Source: Eutreptiella sp. 'Long Island Sound 2002' (lineage: Eukaryota > Euglenozoa > Euglenophyceae > Eutreptiales > Eutreptiaceae). Taken from it: a stretch of 64,000 nt of DNA. Below are positions 11,613 through 22,699 of this stretch, one piece after another (within the stretch, counting starts at the first letter, position 1; each line of letters starts with the position of its first letter). Where the stretch lies: positions 4,777,789 to 4,841,788 of the forward strand of contig OZ038382.1 in NCBI GenBank assembly GCA_964036045.1, written 5' to 3'. The notes below the pieces were generated by a model. The model was not told the DNA's origin, made no database searches, and saw only the letters and a program-made list of their open reading frames with translations. Both the position numbers and the translations under genes were made by a program.

Positions 11613-14600
11613 CTGGAGACAGGGCGCGGACGGCAGGGGGGGTGCTGGGACGGGTCAAGGGCGGCACAGCCCAGCGCACGCTCCGGTACCGGCGCGCACA
11701 CAACGGGCACTGGGCATGGCGTGGGGGGGGCTGTTGCACCGCGTGCGCAGCACACGCGCACCGTGGCAACCATTAGTGGTCAAACGCCGGTGCAGCATCC
11801 CAAGATGCACCCACCCACACAGCCCATAGAACCCCAGAAAAGCTCATTTGCAAGAACACCACCCGTGTTCCTCAGGGGGTTTTGTTATGGTTGCCAATGA
11901 TTCCTGGGGGCCTTGGGGTAGTTTTGTTTGGAACCCCCTGCAACGGGCACAGCACTGCACTACTACAGCAAATTCATCCGACAGTCTTGTACTGAAAAAC
12001 AGAAAAGCTCTGAGCAACGGTCAAAACAGAAGTTTCGTGCGAAACTTTGGTTTGGGTTTTTTCCTGGTGGCCTTTTGATGGCTGCAGTTATCACCAGGAA
12101 GCTCTTGGATGGTTGCAGCCATCTCCTGCAGCCTTCTGGATGGTTGCTGTTATTTCCTGGACATGTTTACACAGCATACCTGCAGCATACGGGCACAGCA
12201 ACACGCGGTTAAGGCCTCCTTAGTGGGTGCCACAAGTCCCTGTGGGTCCCCAGGTATATCCAAAGCTTGCACCGCGCGCGCGCCGTGGCAAGAGCGCCCT
12301 CAATTTCACGCGCGCTCACAGCACGTTCACGGCGCCCGCCTCACTGGTGCGGCCTCCCGCCTACCGCCTCCCTCACAGCCCCGCGGCAGACCTTGCGCCG
12401 CCTTCCTCCAGCGACAGCGTCCCGCTGACCAGCAGCACCACGGCCTCCTCCATCGGCGTGCAGCTGTGCCACTCCACCCACTGCCCCGGCACCGGCGGTG
12501 CCGCGGCCGCTGTCGCGCGCGCGGCGCCGGGGCCCTCCTGGTGCCGCACGCACGCCTCGTACACCGCCCACTGGCCCTCCCCCCCGACGGGCGGGAGCAC
12601 GAGGCCGGAGCTGAGGGGCACAGCCCTGGCCGCAGCCTCCGGGGCTGGACTGGGCTCGGGAGCAGGGCCGCCGGCCGGGTCAGGGCTCGGGTCGTCAACG
12701 GCCGGAGCAGATGGGGGGTCGGCGTCGGGGGCGCCGCGCAGCGCCACCACCGTGTCGGCGGAGGTCCGACGGAGGTGCACGAGGCTGGGCCGCAGGGCCG
12801 CGCATAGCGCCACCTTCAGCAGCGTCCAGTCGGCGGAGTCGGGGCCGAAGGGGAACGGCCCGTCGCAGGCGAGGGCTGGGCCGATGTACCCAAACCCGCC
12901 CAAGAGCTCCGTGAGCTCCGCGAAGATGCCGTCGACCGAGGCCATGGCGTCGGGGTCGAGGTGCCGCCTCCGGCAGTACTCATGCCCGACCCCGTGCCTC
13001 ACGGCCGCCCGCCAGCCCCCGAACAGTTGCAGCAGCTCCCAGTGCGCCCCGGCCGCGCCCGCGGCCCCCACCGGCCCCACGCGGCAGGGCTCCGGGAAGT
13101 CCGCGACGAGAAACGCCGCGAGCACCGCCGCGGGCGCGAGCACCCCCAGCGCCGCCGCGACCAGCAGCAGGCGGCCCGCCGGGAACGGGACCGGGAGGGC
13201 CGCGAGCCACTGCCCGAGGGGGGTCGTGGTGCCGTCCGGCGCCACCAGCAGCCCCTGAGCGTGCAGCCGCGCCTGCGCACCGGCGATCGCCGCCGGAGGC
13301 GGTGGCGATGGGCAACTGCCCAAGAAAGTGGCTGCGGGCGGCAGCGCTGCGGCGGCGGGAAGGTGGTGCAGCGCCAGGAGCACGTCGTCCAGCGGCTGCA
13401 CGCACAGCGGCGCCGCTGTTGGGGCGTCGGCCACCGCAGCGCGTGCGGACAGGCGGCACACGATGCCTCCGGGGCCCCGCGCGGCGCGTGCGGCGCGCGC
13501 GAGGGCGGCGCGGCGCGACGGCACCGCGGGTCGCGACACCCACGCCGCGCGCGCGTCATCCCAGCGGACGTCGGGATCGGCGGCCGCGTCGATGACGTAG
13601 CGGACGTGGTCGGCCGGCAGCGTGTACTCCGCAGCGGCGGTGGCGAGGATGCACCGGCGCGCCGCCGCTGGGGGGGACGCGGCGAGGGCGGCAAGGGCGG
13701 CAGGGGGCAGCAGCGGATGAAGGGGGAGGACCTGGAGCGTAGCGCTGGCGGGATCCGCGGCCAGGGTGGCGGCGAGGCGGTGGAGGGCGGGCCGATCCGG
13801 AAGGAACACAAGGATGGCGCCGGGGGCGGCGCGGGCGTGCACGAGTACAATGACGGCATGAAGCAGCTGCAGATCTGCGGCGGGCAATGCCGATCCTCTC
13901 GCGAGAGGGTCGTCAGGGGGCGACGGGTGGGGGCTGAGGGGCAGTCCTGCGAGGTCTTCCCGGAAGAATTCGTGGGGTGTGTGGATGGGGTTCTGCAGCA
14001 TCAGGCGCAAGAGCCCCGGGCACACAGGCCGGAGGTACTCTGTGACGGCATCAGCGTGCCATGGAGTGGTCAGCACGACCTGATGCAGCGGTCAGACATG
14101 GCACACCGGTGGACAATGGTAAAGGGCCTCAGGACAACTCTTCGAGGCATACTACTGCGGTACTGATCTTAGCCACTCCGAAGATGTGTGGATGAGCGGG
14201 GGGTAACAGTAAATGATGAGCAACTGTGGTGGTTGGTACCTCCTAGTGTGTGTTTGTGTGTGTGTGGAGGGTGCTAACAACAACAACAGGTGGCGGCAGT
14301 GGTGCAGGCAACGTCGGCAACAGCAGCAGCGTTGGCAGCAGCGTCTGAGCATCAGGAGGTGGCCATTAGGAGGAGACGGAGGCGGAGGCGGAGGAAAAGG
14401 AGGAGGAGGTGCGGCTGAGCATCCCCTATGGTGCCGATGCACCCCACCAGCCGTCCCATGTACATCTCGACAGCAATCTACAGTATTCTGACCAAACTCT
14501 TGCTCCAATGAATGACACAGGCAATGATCCCCGGCCTGCGGGACATTCAACATGGAGCACTAAAGGGACAGAACACCACTACACTAGCCAGGAAAGCCAA

Positions 14601-17600
14601 ATCAAACTCTGTCATGAGAAGTTGTAGATCTTCCAAGGTTAAAAAGCCTTGTGCTACCCATGCACCGATGAAAACCTGGACGGAAAAGAACCACGCCTTG
14701 TGTGGGGGGGCAATGGGGGGGTATTTGTTGGGGTGATGTTTGTTGTACCATATCCAAAATTTGCATGGCAACCCACTCCCCCTTGACGTTGACAGTGGAG
14801 GCCCAGTAGAAGCCTATTGTTCACAAGCGGGTCGCTCCAGCGCGACCTTGAAAACTTGAAAGGAGGTAGGGTGAGCGGCGGTGAACTTCTACTATGAAGT
14901 CGCCACCAAGGCAGCAACCCACCAAAGCATGATGGGAGGATAGAGCCGTCGAGACAAATTTGCTGCCAGATGAGGAACACTCAAGACCTAGGTCGAAAGG
15001 CCTTCCACTATCCAATAATGTCACATTTGTGCCATTCCGCCCATGATGCATGCAAATGCACACACAGCCGATGCACAATGGCATCAACCACAATGGCACC
15101 ACTTGTATGCCTCACAAGTCTAGTGCTAGTCCCCAGTTACAAGCCCCAATTAGCGCCATCAACAAGCCCAGAAGGAATGCCTGTAGATGGGCCGAAAGTA
15201 TGGGTGCCACCAAATCATCAGCCCTCTTGTGCCCACATCCACATTTTGCACAAATACCCACAAAGGCAAGGATGGGGCGTTCAAAATGGGGAAGTGTGTG
15301 ACTACTTGAGCCCCCCAAGCAGTCTGGGCAGCAGCACTAACCATAAGCAAAACAAGGTAGCTTGGCCGCTAACAGCACAAAGGTCACGCTGCACCGCCAA
15401 GAATCGCAAAGGTCAATGGGGGCGCACATTCACTCTCATGTACAGCACAAAGTGACACGTCACTCAAAAGCACATTCAGGAGAGATTGCAGAGGCATATG
15501 GGCGAAATCGCCTGTGCCGGTGAGGTAGCCTCAAGGGCTGGCCCCATCTAAGCATCATGGTGCCATCTCTCTCCTCATAGACTCCTCCATCTGGTACCCT
15601 GTCTCTATGGACTCTAGGACTATGGACTCTACAATGTGGAAGCCTTAGCTCCACTCTTAGTCTCTCCACACGGGGAGTCCACAGCACTGGAAGCCTCATT
15701 TGCCTCCAACTTGCACCCATGACTCCTCCCCATAACCCCAAGCACACTTGAACCCGAGCAGCAGCATTGCTGGATTACCGAGCCGGCCGCCAAGCCGGCC
15801 TCTTACTCACCCCATCCGCCAACGGGGCACGCTCCGCCACCCTCATGCCAACTGCAGGTGGTGCTTTGGTAGCCCGAACTCCAAAGTTGGGCTACACCCC
15901 TGTGCCCGAGGCTATGCCATTGCCTTGCTTTGTGACTTGTTCCCTCCACTAGGTTGATCAAGGCACTCTCCAGCTGGACCGCCGTTGTGAAGTTGGAGCA
16001 TCAATCCGTCAGTAGCTACTGTTTGACCCTCTCCAAGTGGATAAAGTCCAACCACCTCCGTGCCAATAGCCCCATCTCTTGCTGATGTAGTCTACAGCTG
16101 GACTTTTCTCCAATGAAACCCATATTGTCGTCCGGGAGGCAAATGTTGTTCCGGCCTCTCCAATGCAGAGCATGTTCGTCATGGAGATGCCTAGCGCCTC
16201 CAATTGTTCCCATGTCTCAAACCGCCTTGTTTTACAAAGATCTAATGGGATAGAGCTAGGCACTCACCGTAAAGGTTCTTTTTTTTATGGCTTTGACAAA
16301 TAGCCAATCCAAATCTCGCACAATGCAGGGAAGGCTTTCTCGAAGATTCGGAGGGCTAATAGTAGCCTTTTGATTTTTGGCCCTCAAATGCTCCCATCCA
16401 GACAATGCCGAGCATTGTTTCTTCCAACAGGAGCCTTGGCAGTAACTTTATTCCCATTCACTCGATGCACAACATGGAATGTACCAAACTGGAGAGAAAT
16501 TACTCATGATGCAACAATAATGTCTAATATGCACCGATTTCAGTACCTTGGCAGGCACAAGACTTAAAATAAAAATGGTACTTGCAATGTAGTGTCCAGT
16601 ATGCACAATTTTTAGCACATAGAGGTAGATGGACAGACGAGCTAACAAATTGTGAGGCATGCCCCTCATCTACCGGCTTGTATGACGATACGCGGCAAGA
16701 TGATCCCTCGCACTGGCTACCCAATTGCTATTCCAACGAGTAAACACATATTTTAGCACCTCAACACACATCAAGTAATTCCATGGGTTCAAGTAATTCT
16801 AGCCGACATCATGAATTTCGTGATTGACCAATTGATGAAATGCGGAGAAGGGGGGGCACACAGATGCCGTGGTGAAACAAAGATCTACAGAAGTTGTGCC
16901 TATCGCCCCTTGTAGCCCAATGTTGGCCCCTCGTGTCGGCGTTTGAAGTCTTTTCAAGAGCAGCCTTGGATACAACTCCGGGCATACTGATCACCATTGT
17001 TGCACCAACAAGTTCATTTTAATTAGTTTGATGCGTTCCATGTGTTGTATGGTGCTGAAATCAATGCAATTAGGGCCTTGCCAATGCACAAAGGATTTTT
17101 TATTTTTCATGCTTCCATGTGTGCTAAGGTGCTGGAATTTGCACATGTTGGACAATACCATTACACCAAAGTTTGTGTCAAAGTGTGATTAACCGCCATG
17201 AGAGACATTCTGATTGCTCATCATGAAAAAAAATTTGAGGTCAAGTAAACAAACAAATCAAGTCACAAACAGTTAAAAATAACAAGCAAGCCTGTGACAG
17301 ATGCACTGCAAGTACAATTAGTGTAGGTCACCCACCCGACCTTTAGTTCGCTTACACCAACTACATTCACACCCCACCAAGGCCGGGCACCACCCACCAA
17401 GGTGGCCTTCATCAACCCACCCATCCCCCTCTGTTGGCCACCCCTACCCCACGCCCCTGGGGGCCGAGGGCTCGAGTCGCACCGGCATTGGGAGGGGTCC
17501 CAAGTGGTCAAGAAGGGCCGGCCTCACGTTACCGTCATGGGTGTATGGGGATGCCTCCCTGGATTGGGGGGGCATCTTTGGGCGCAATGTGCAGCTTCTC

Positions 17601-20600
17601 GGGGCCCGTGCCCGGCTTTGTGGGCCCTATGCCCGGAGTAGCGCCAGTGAAACTTGAGTCGTCTCTCGTGGGGGCTAGGGGCGGCCCGTGGAGGGGTACC
17701 TAGTGGTGGTTGCCCTGGATTTCCGGGCTTTCACAACCCACTGTGGAAGCGGCCCAAGGAAAGGACGAGGTGTTGGATGGGGCGGCCCCCTCTCCAAACT
17801 CGGGGCAGGTGGAGGTGTGGGGCGGCCCCTTCCCCAGACTAGGGGGTAGGTGCACGTGTTGGGCGACCCCCTCCCTAGACTAGGGGGACATGCAAGTGTG
17901 GGGTTGCCCCCTCCCTAGACTGGGGCTGCCCCAATAGCCGCTTGTTGGTATGGCGGCCGGTGTTAGGTGAGTGGGGAGGCCCCCTCCCCAGACTTGGGGG
18001 GGGGGGTACAGCCGTTTGATGGTATGCCCTACCCCTCACTCTCCTTCTGCTCCCTTGCTCAACAAGAGTGTACGGGTGGGGCCCCCTAGGGTGTGTATGC
18101 GCTGGCCCCACCTGGGACATGTGAGTGGCATTGCGATCCTAGTGGACAAGTTTGGCCGACATTGGTATGCTCCTTCCCGGGGCCATGTGCAGCTTGGGTT
18201 GGGGCAATGGTGGTTGATGACGGGCCCGGCCCCCTCCCCAACCTGAGGGGCACCCCGATAGCATGTTGGTATGGCGGCCGGGGTCTACTTGACGGTGGTG
18301 TGGGGCGACCCCCTCCCCTAACTAGGGGGCATTGAATGACTCCGCTGCTCCTGGGGGTGTGCCGTGAGGTCACCCACTCCCCAGGGGCAGGGAGGGTAAA
18401 CCCCGGCTGCCATACCAACAAGCAGCTAGCGGGGCGCCCCACAGGTTGGGGAGGGGGGCGCCCCATACCACCATGGACCAAACCCTGGCCGTCATACCAA
18501 CAAGCTATCGGGGTGCTCCCCCCCGTTTGGGTAGGAGGCCTCCCCCCTCGTTGGACCCTGTGTTCCAGGCATGGAGCTCATAGGGCTGGGCAGAAGCCCA
18601 TGGAGCAGTATTCCGGCTCTGTGCACAAGACCCTTAGACCAAGCCCTACACCCCAGGAACCCCGACTGGGAGAAAACCCCTAGCCATAGGCAGCAGGATG
18701 CCCACAAACGCCCCCAATCCAGGCAGTTCTCGGCAGTTCTGTACTCGGGCCCAGGGGTGCTGCAGTCCAGCACAGCCGTGTGTGGGTGTGGGGGCATGCA
18801 GGACGGGTTGACAGGTTGTTTGGTGATTGGTGTGTGCCCCGGGCCGGGGGGGGGGGGGGGGGGCAGTGAGTCAGGTTTGCTTCACTGCAATTGGCTCCAT
18901 CCGGACCTGCCACCACGGTCTTCATTGCTCTCAGTTCAGTGTGCCAGATCCCGTTCACTGCTTGTGCTGTCGGAAATTTCAATGGCTGTGGTCAGGGCAA
19001 CTTCAATGCCCAGGGGGTGTGGGGGTTACAGCGCTACTCCAAGCCCTACAACAGCCTCAGCAGCAGACGGTGCAACAGGACCATACCAGTTTGGGTCCCA
19101 AGAGTTGAGTCTTCTCCAGTTTGCCCTTCAGAATGCCCAACAGAATCTCTGTGAAGGTCTCCCTCTGCTGCACCTCGTCCAAGACCAGGCATCCGATGCC
19201 TGCAAGGTCGGGGTCATGCTGCAGCCACTGCAGGAGCACTATGGCAGTGCAGAACATGAGGCGAGCGTCCTCGGCCGTGTGGTCCCCATAGCGGCTCTGC
19301 CACCCGATCTCCATGTTCTGCATGGGTCGTGTGGCGGTGTGAGGGGGAGGGGGGCTTGGACAGATGAGTGGTTGCAAGGAGGGGGGGGGCGGGCGGCTAG
19401 GGAGAGCAAGTGTGGAGGAGAGGGCTTAAACATCATCTGGCACTGCAACAATTTCAAGCCATTGCCGTATATATGTCTTGGTTGCCCAACAGTGGACAAC
19501 AGCCAAATCACTGCTTATGCAAATGTGACGTTCTCAGAAGCAAGGCTTTGCATTACAGGCTGTGCTTTGCACCCATGTGGTTGTTGTATACCAGCAGCAG
19601 ATATCTGGCGCTGCCGTTCTCGGCCACACTGCTAGGGTCAGGCATTGGTGTTGAGCCTGGTGGGCGCAGCAAAATGAAAGTGTGAGATCCAGCGCATCAC
19701 TACAGTTGGGCAGGAAAAACGTGGGTGTGGGAAGGGAAAATGCCCCTGCCCCATCTCAGCAGGAATCTCAGGTATGAGTTGGAGTGGTATCCACCCCTGG
19801 AGCCCTGGACGGTCAAAGGGGATAGACATTGGTTCCAAATTAGGTTGTCTGAGCATCTCTGCAAATGCAACTGCAAAGCATACTGGGAACACTGGGGCAA
19901 CCAAAAGGCCGAAAGGGCAATTCCAGAGCAAAAAGAGCTGATTCAAAATTTGATTTGCGCCATTTGGTGTGGGCCCAGGGCTGGGTGCGTCTGAAATGGT
20001 GGCTGACTCATGTTGCACAAGCGCAAAGAAACTACATCAGAATGACGAAAAACTGCCGAACACATGCGGGCCTGGCCTGTTTAGTGGTCTGGGACTGAGG
20101 GGGTTTGGATGACGGGCCTTCTTTTGTAATTGATCTGCCTCTTCATTACCACCCACTCAGCAATGTGAAGGTATCTTTATCCATTCAACAGTTCTGGTAC
20201 AACAGTCCAATCCACAGTATAATCCATGGCATCACGCTACACGACCCAGTCCCTGATTTTCCAACTCCTTGGTACCTTGGTACCTGTCAGGCACCAAGAA
20301 AGACCCCTTGTGAATCCGTGAAGATAGTGATGTAGGCATTCATGAAGAGTTATAGGGCTTGAAGCATTCTTGCAACTGTGCTGTATTTGCTTGTCGAATG
20401 CACGTGGGGAGAAATGTTGCAATGATGATAATGAGGAGGAGGAGGAGGAGGAGGAGGAGGAGGAGGAGGAATACATGGCCCTTTGCCCTCTACAAATAAA
20501 CCATACCCTGCAGCATATCCAACCCCTTCAGCATCCTCAGCCGATCCATCAGTGCAAACCAGTGGATATCCTTTGGCAACAATGTGGAGCAAAATGTCGT

Positions 20601-22536
20601 CTAATTCATGCACATGGCAATGTCAACGTTGTTCTGTTCACAGTGCCTTGGTTGGGGGTGGTGTGGTGCGGGTGTTGGAGAGTGATGTCTCATTGGCATC
20701 CAATGCAGTGATGGCTGCCCGTGAAAGTGTCTCAAATGGGGTGGGGCTTACCTTGAAGGGGGGATGGGGCCCCCTGTGTGTCGAATTTCCAATGCGTGCG
20801 CCAAAGTCGGTTGTGCCGTATGTCTTTAACATTATTATGGTTCTTGGGATCAATGGATGGCCCCTATCAATACCTTTTCAAGGCAGCACTATACCACATT
20901 CTAGTGCTGTGGACTGTTTTAGGGCAAGCACAACATCCTGTTTGTTGTGGCGTGTTGGTATCATGGAGATGGAGATCCTAAGTAGTGCAAAGCATGTGAT
21001 GCAAGCATTTGTCTGATATTTTATTGACGAGATGCAGAGTGACTTTTACTGTGCATGTTCATGAATTCTCACATCAGTTGTTCTATTCTAGTGTTACGCT
21101 TTGCCCAGGCTTGTACTTGCTATAAACTGGGGCAGTGGATGAACAACGCCCCTTTGGAGGCCAAGAACAATTTTAAAGATCTGAGAAACTACTGGTTATG
21201 TTGTGCTATATTTTTGCTGCTGAAGCTCGTGAGCATATCAACGTTGAGAAAACTAGAGTGTTGGTACTGAAGACCAAGTGCTTCAAACCCATGAATTTCA
21301 TTTGATGTCTTTTGTCTGGCCTAAGGACTGGTGTGAAGGAGACTTCCATAACAATTATCAATGGTCAATCACATGGTCGGGCTCCCAGAAGCATCACAAA
21401 CCTGTATTCGAAAAAAGCCAAGTTCAGTGTAAAATGGCAAGAAGTAAGACGATAACAACCAATAACATTGGTTCCAGCCCACCCAGGTACTAGAAGGTAG
21501 TATGCAAGCAAGCTCTTCTATCTAACCATGAGGTTTTTTGTGGATATGCAGCAGTACATGTGTGTTATTGTGGAGCGTCCGGACCATGCGGCACCAACTA
21601 ATTCTACACATCAGTGAGGCGGCCCCAAACTCAAATTGCATTAGAAAGCCCTTGTGATGACAATTTCGGAAAGGGATTACACACCCCTGGCTAGCTCCAG
21701 AACGATATCTTCCCAGCAAGGGCCAGACGGAGGAAGGGATAGAGGGAGCGATGCAAGGCAATGACAGTATAAAGTCATGAGAAGGGAAGAGGAGGGCGAC
21801 ATGGGGCCGCGGGAGACAAAACGAAGTGCGGTGTCATGAGCCCTAAGGCAGCAGCCAGAGACAGTGACACGATAGCAGTGACAGTGACACGATAGCACAC
21901 CTCAGCCTGCTGGCCGCGCATCTTAGAGATCTTTGCCGACAGGGACATTGCCGTCGCAGCGTTGGGCTGCACGACCACATTCATGCGGCCGTCGCGTGCC
22001 AGTCCCGCATCCAGCAGCAGTTGCGGCACACAGACAGACTTGCCGCTGCCGGTGGGTCCCACCACCACAGTGACCGGGTGCTCCTGCACCGCCAGCAGAA
22101 GCGACTGGCGCTGCCGGTACACAGGCAGCGCCCGCAGCAGCACCGGTGGTTGCGGCTCATGGGGGGCGGCAAGCACTTGCAGGAGAGAAGAGGAAGCAGG
22201 GGAGGACGAGGACGAGGACGAGGCGGTGGGGGCAGCCGCGGCGTCCGGGTCCACAGATGTCTGCTGGGCGGTGGGAAACAGCTGGTTCACGAAATCCGCA
22301 AAGCGTGCGGCCGGTTCCTTGGGACGTTCGCGGCGGCGCGGGAGTCCAAGGAAGGAAATAAGAGAGGGGAACTGCAGGTAGAGTTCTTGCTCCTCCTCGG
22401 CGTTGTCCTCCGCCTCCTCTTCTGCAGGATCGCGGGGCTCCTGCTTAATGCGGACCGGGTGCGGGGCAGAAGGAGACGGCACCTCCTCTTCGAGCTTGAC
22501 CCGTTTCAGGGGGGGTTGGCCGCTGTCCTCCGTCAT
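11372..22536 (-). CDS. DEAH/RHA-type helicase with degenerate motifs, four exons
   Basis: The exons are 22536-21901, 19317-19087, 14079-12392 and 11612-11372 (about 931 residues). Three junctions are GT-AG and in phase (0, 0, and 2+1 making an Arg codon). Residues 9-16 hold a Myc-like nuclear signal (PLKRVKLE) and residues 29-33 a SUMO-type RIKQE. Walker A GPTGSGKS is at 160-167. Motif II reads DEVQ (259-262) instead of DEAH, motif III TTP (293-295) instead of SAT, and motif V ATAAAEYTLP (435-444). Motif VI lacks the usual QRxGRxGR and reads RRAALARAARAARG. HA2-like and OB-fold C-terminal regions follow, with IVFDGW opening the last exon. Family members unwind or remodel RNA or RNA-protein complexes in the nucleus or cytoplasm. 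Here ATP binding looks possible but coupling to unwinding is doubtful. The start is the first ATG after the (TG)n tract. Confidence 0.8.
12392..14079 (-). CDS. Helicase exon 3
   Basis: It covers residues 290-851 plus two bases: motif III region, RecA2 (GAILVFLP = motif IV), motif V, the altered motif VI, the HA2 winged-helix/ratchet region (TPLGQWLAALPVPFP) and the start of the OB fold. It is extremely Ala/Pro-rich, and long antisense frames (12227-14166) are its shadows. The donor is GCAAG|GTCTGC. Confidence 0.8.
16009..16263 (-). pseudogene. LINE endonuclease-like fragment in helicase intron 2
   Basis: The minus-strand frame reads WEQLEALGISMTNMLC, then TTFASRTTIW, then AVDYI. This order resembles the end of an APE-type LINE endonuclease (T-F ... 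S-x-I-D-Y-I). The expected upstream GDFN motif is not visible and no reverse transcriptase follows. It is a degraded piece at best. Confidence 0.25.
17779..18550. repeat. Degenerate GC-rich tandem repeat
   Basis: Three to four units of about 45 bp, built on CCCCCTCCCTAGACTAGGGG, run from 17779 to 17930. More diverged copies continue to about 18550. A second phrase around TTGTTGGTATGGCGGCCGG occurs at 17940 and 18265, and in reverse complement near 18405 and 18490, so the array includes inverted blocks. It lies in helicase intron 2. Confidence 0.55.
19087..19317 (-). CDS. Helicase exon 2
   Basis: It covers residues 213-289. IGWQSRYGD aligns with the usual VGYxIRxED block, FCTAIVLLQWL with the T-x-G-x-LLR block, and CLVLDEVQQRE with motif II. 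The acceptor is CCCATGCAG and the donor CTG|GTATGG, phase 0 at both ends. Confidence 0.8.
20433..20470. repeat. (GGA)n microsatellite
   Basis: About 12-13 perfect GGA units interrupt the RNase H-like frame on the opposite strand, where they read as polyproline. Confidence 0.9.
20474..20613 (-). pseudogene. RNase H-like fragment of a retroelement
   Basis: The minus strand reads PLVCTDGSAEDAEGVGYAAGYGLFV. The TDGS strand, with its first catalytic Asp, and the following AGYG match the first two strands of RNase H1-type domains of LINE and LTR elements. The frame then runs into the (GGA)n repeat, and the remaining catalytic residues are missing. It lies in helicase intron 1. Confidence 0.45.
21901..22536 (-). 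CDS. Helicase exon 1
   Basis: It covers residues 1-212: an acidic/Ser-rich N-terminal region with nuclear signal, then RecA1 motif I (VVVGPTGSGKS) and motif Ia (QPNAATAMSLS). The donor is GAG|GTGTGC. Strong third-position GC contrasts with the flanking introns. Confidence 0.8.
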
Positions 22537-22581
22537 GGGGTCCTGGACATGCGCTGACAAACAGTGGGTCGGCACTGCTGG

Positions 22582-22582
<1 letters not shown>

Positions 22583-22673
<91 letters not shown>

Positions 22674-22687
22674 CACACACACACACA
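22583..22687. repeat. (CA)n/(TG)n microsatellite just upstream of the helicase start
   Basis: About 50 dinucleotide units with one interruption near 22666. On the helicase sense strand it is a TG tract ending 46 bases before the ATG, so it lies in the 5' untranslated or promoter region. All open frames here are repeat artefacts. Confidence 0.95.
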
Positions 22688-22699
22688 AACACATGCCCA

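Noticed and set aside
12227-14166. Long plus-strand open frames of 232-401 codons
   Set aside because: They are antisense to helicase exon 3; the extreme GC content removes stops. Only the minus frame shows helicase motifs and fitting splice sites.
14654-15102. Protein-like minus-strand frames that looked like a transposase remnant
   Set aside because: Several frames would have to be stitched together and no DDE or PiggyBac signature could be fixed.
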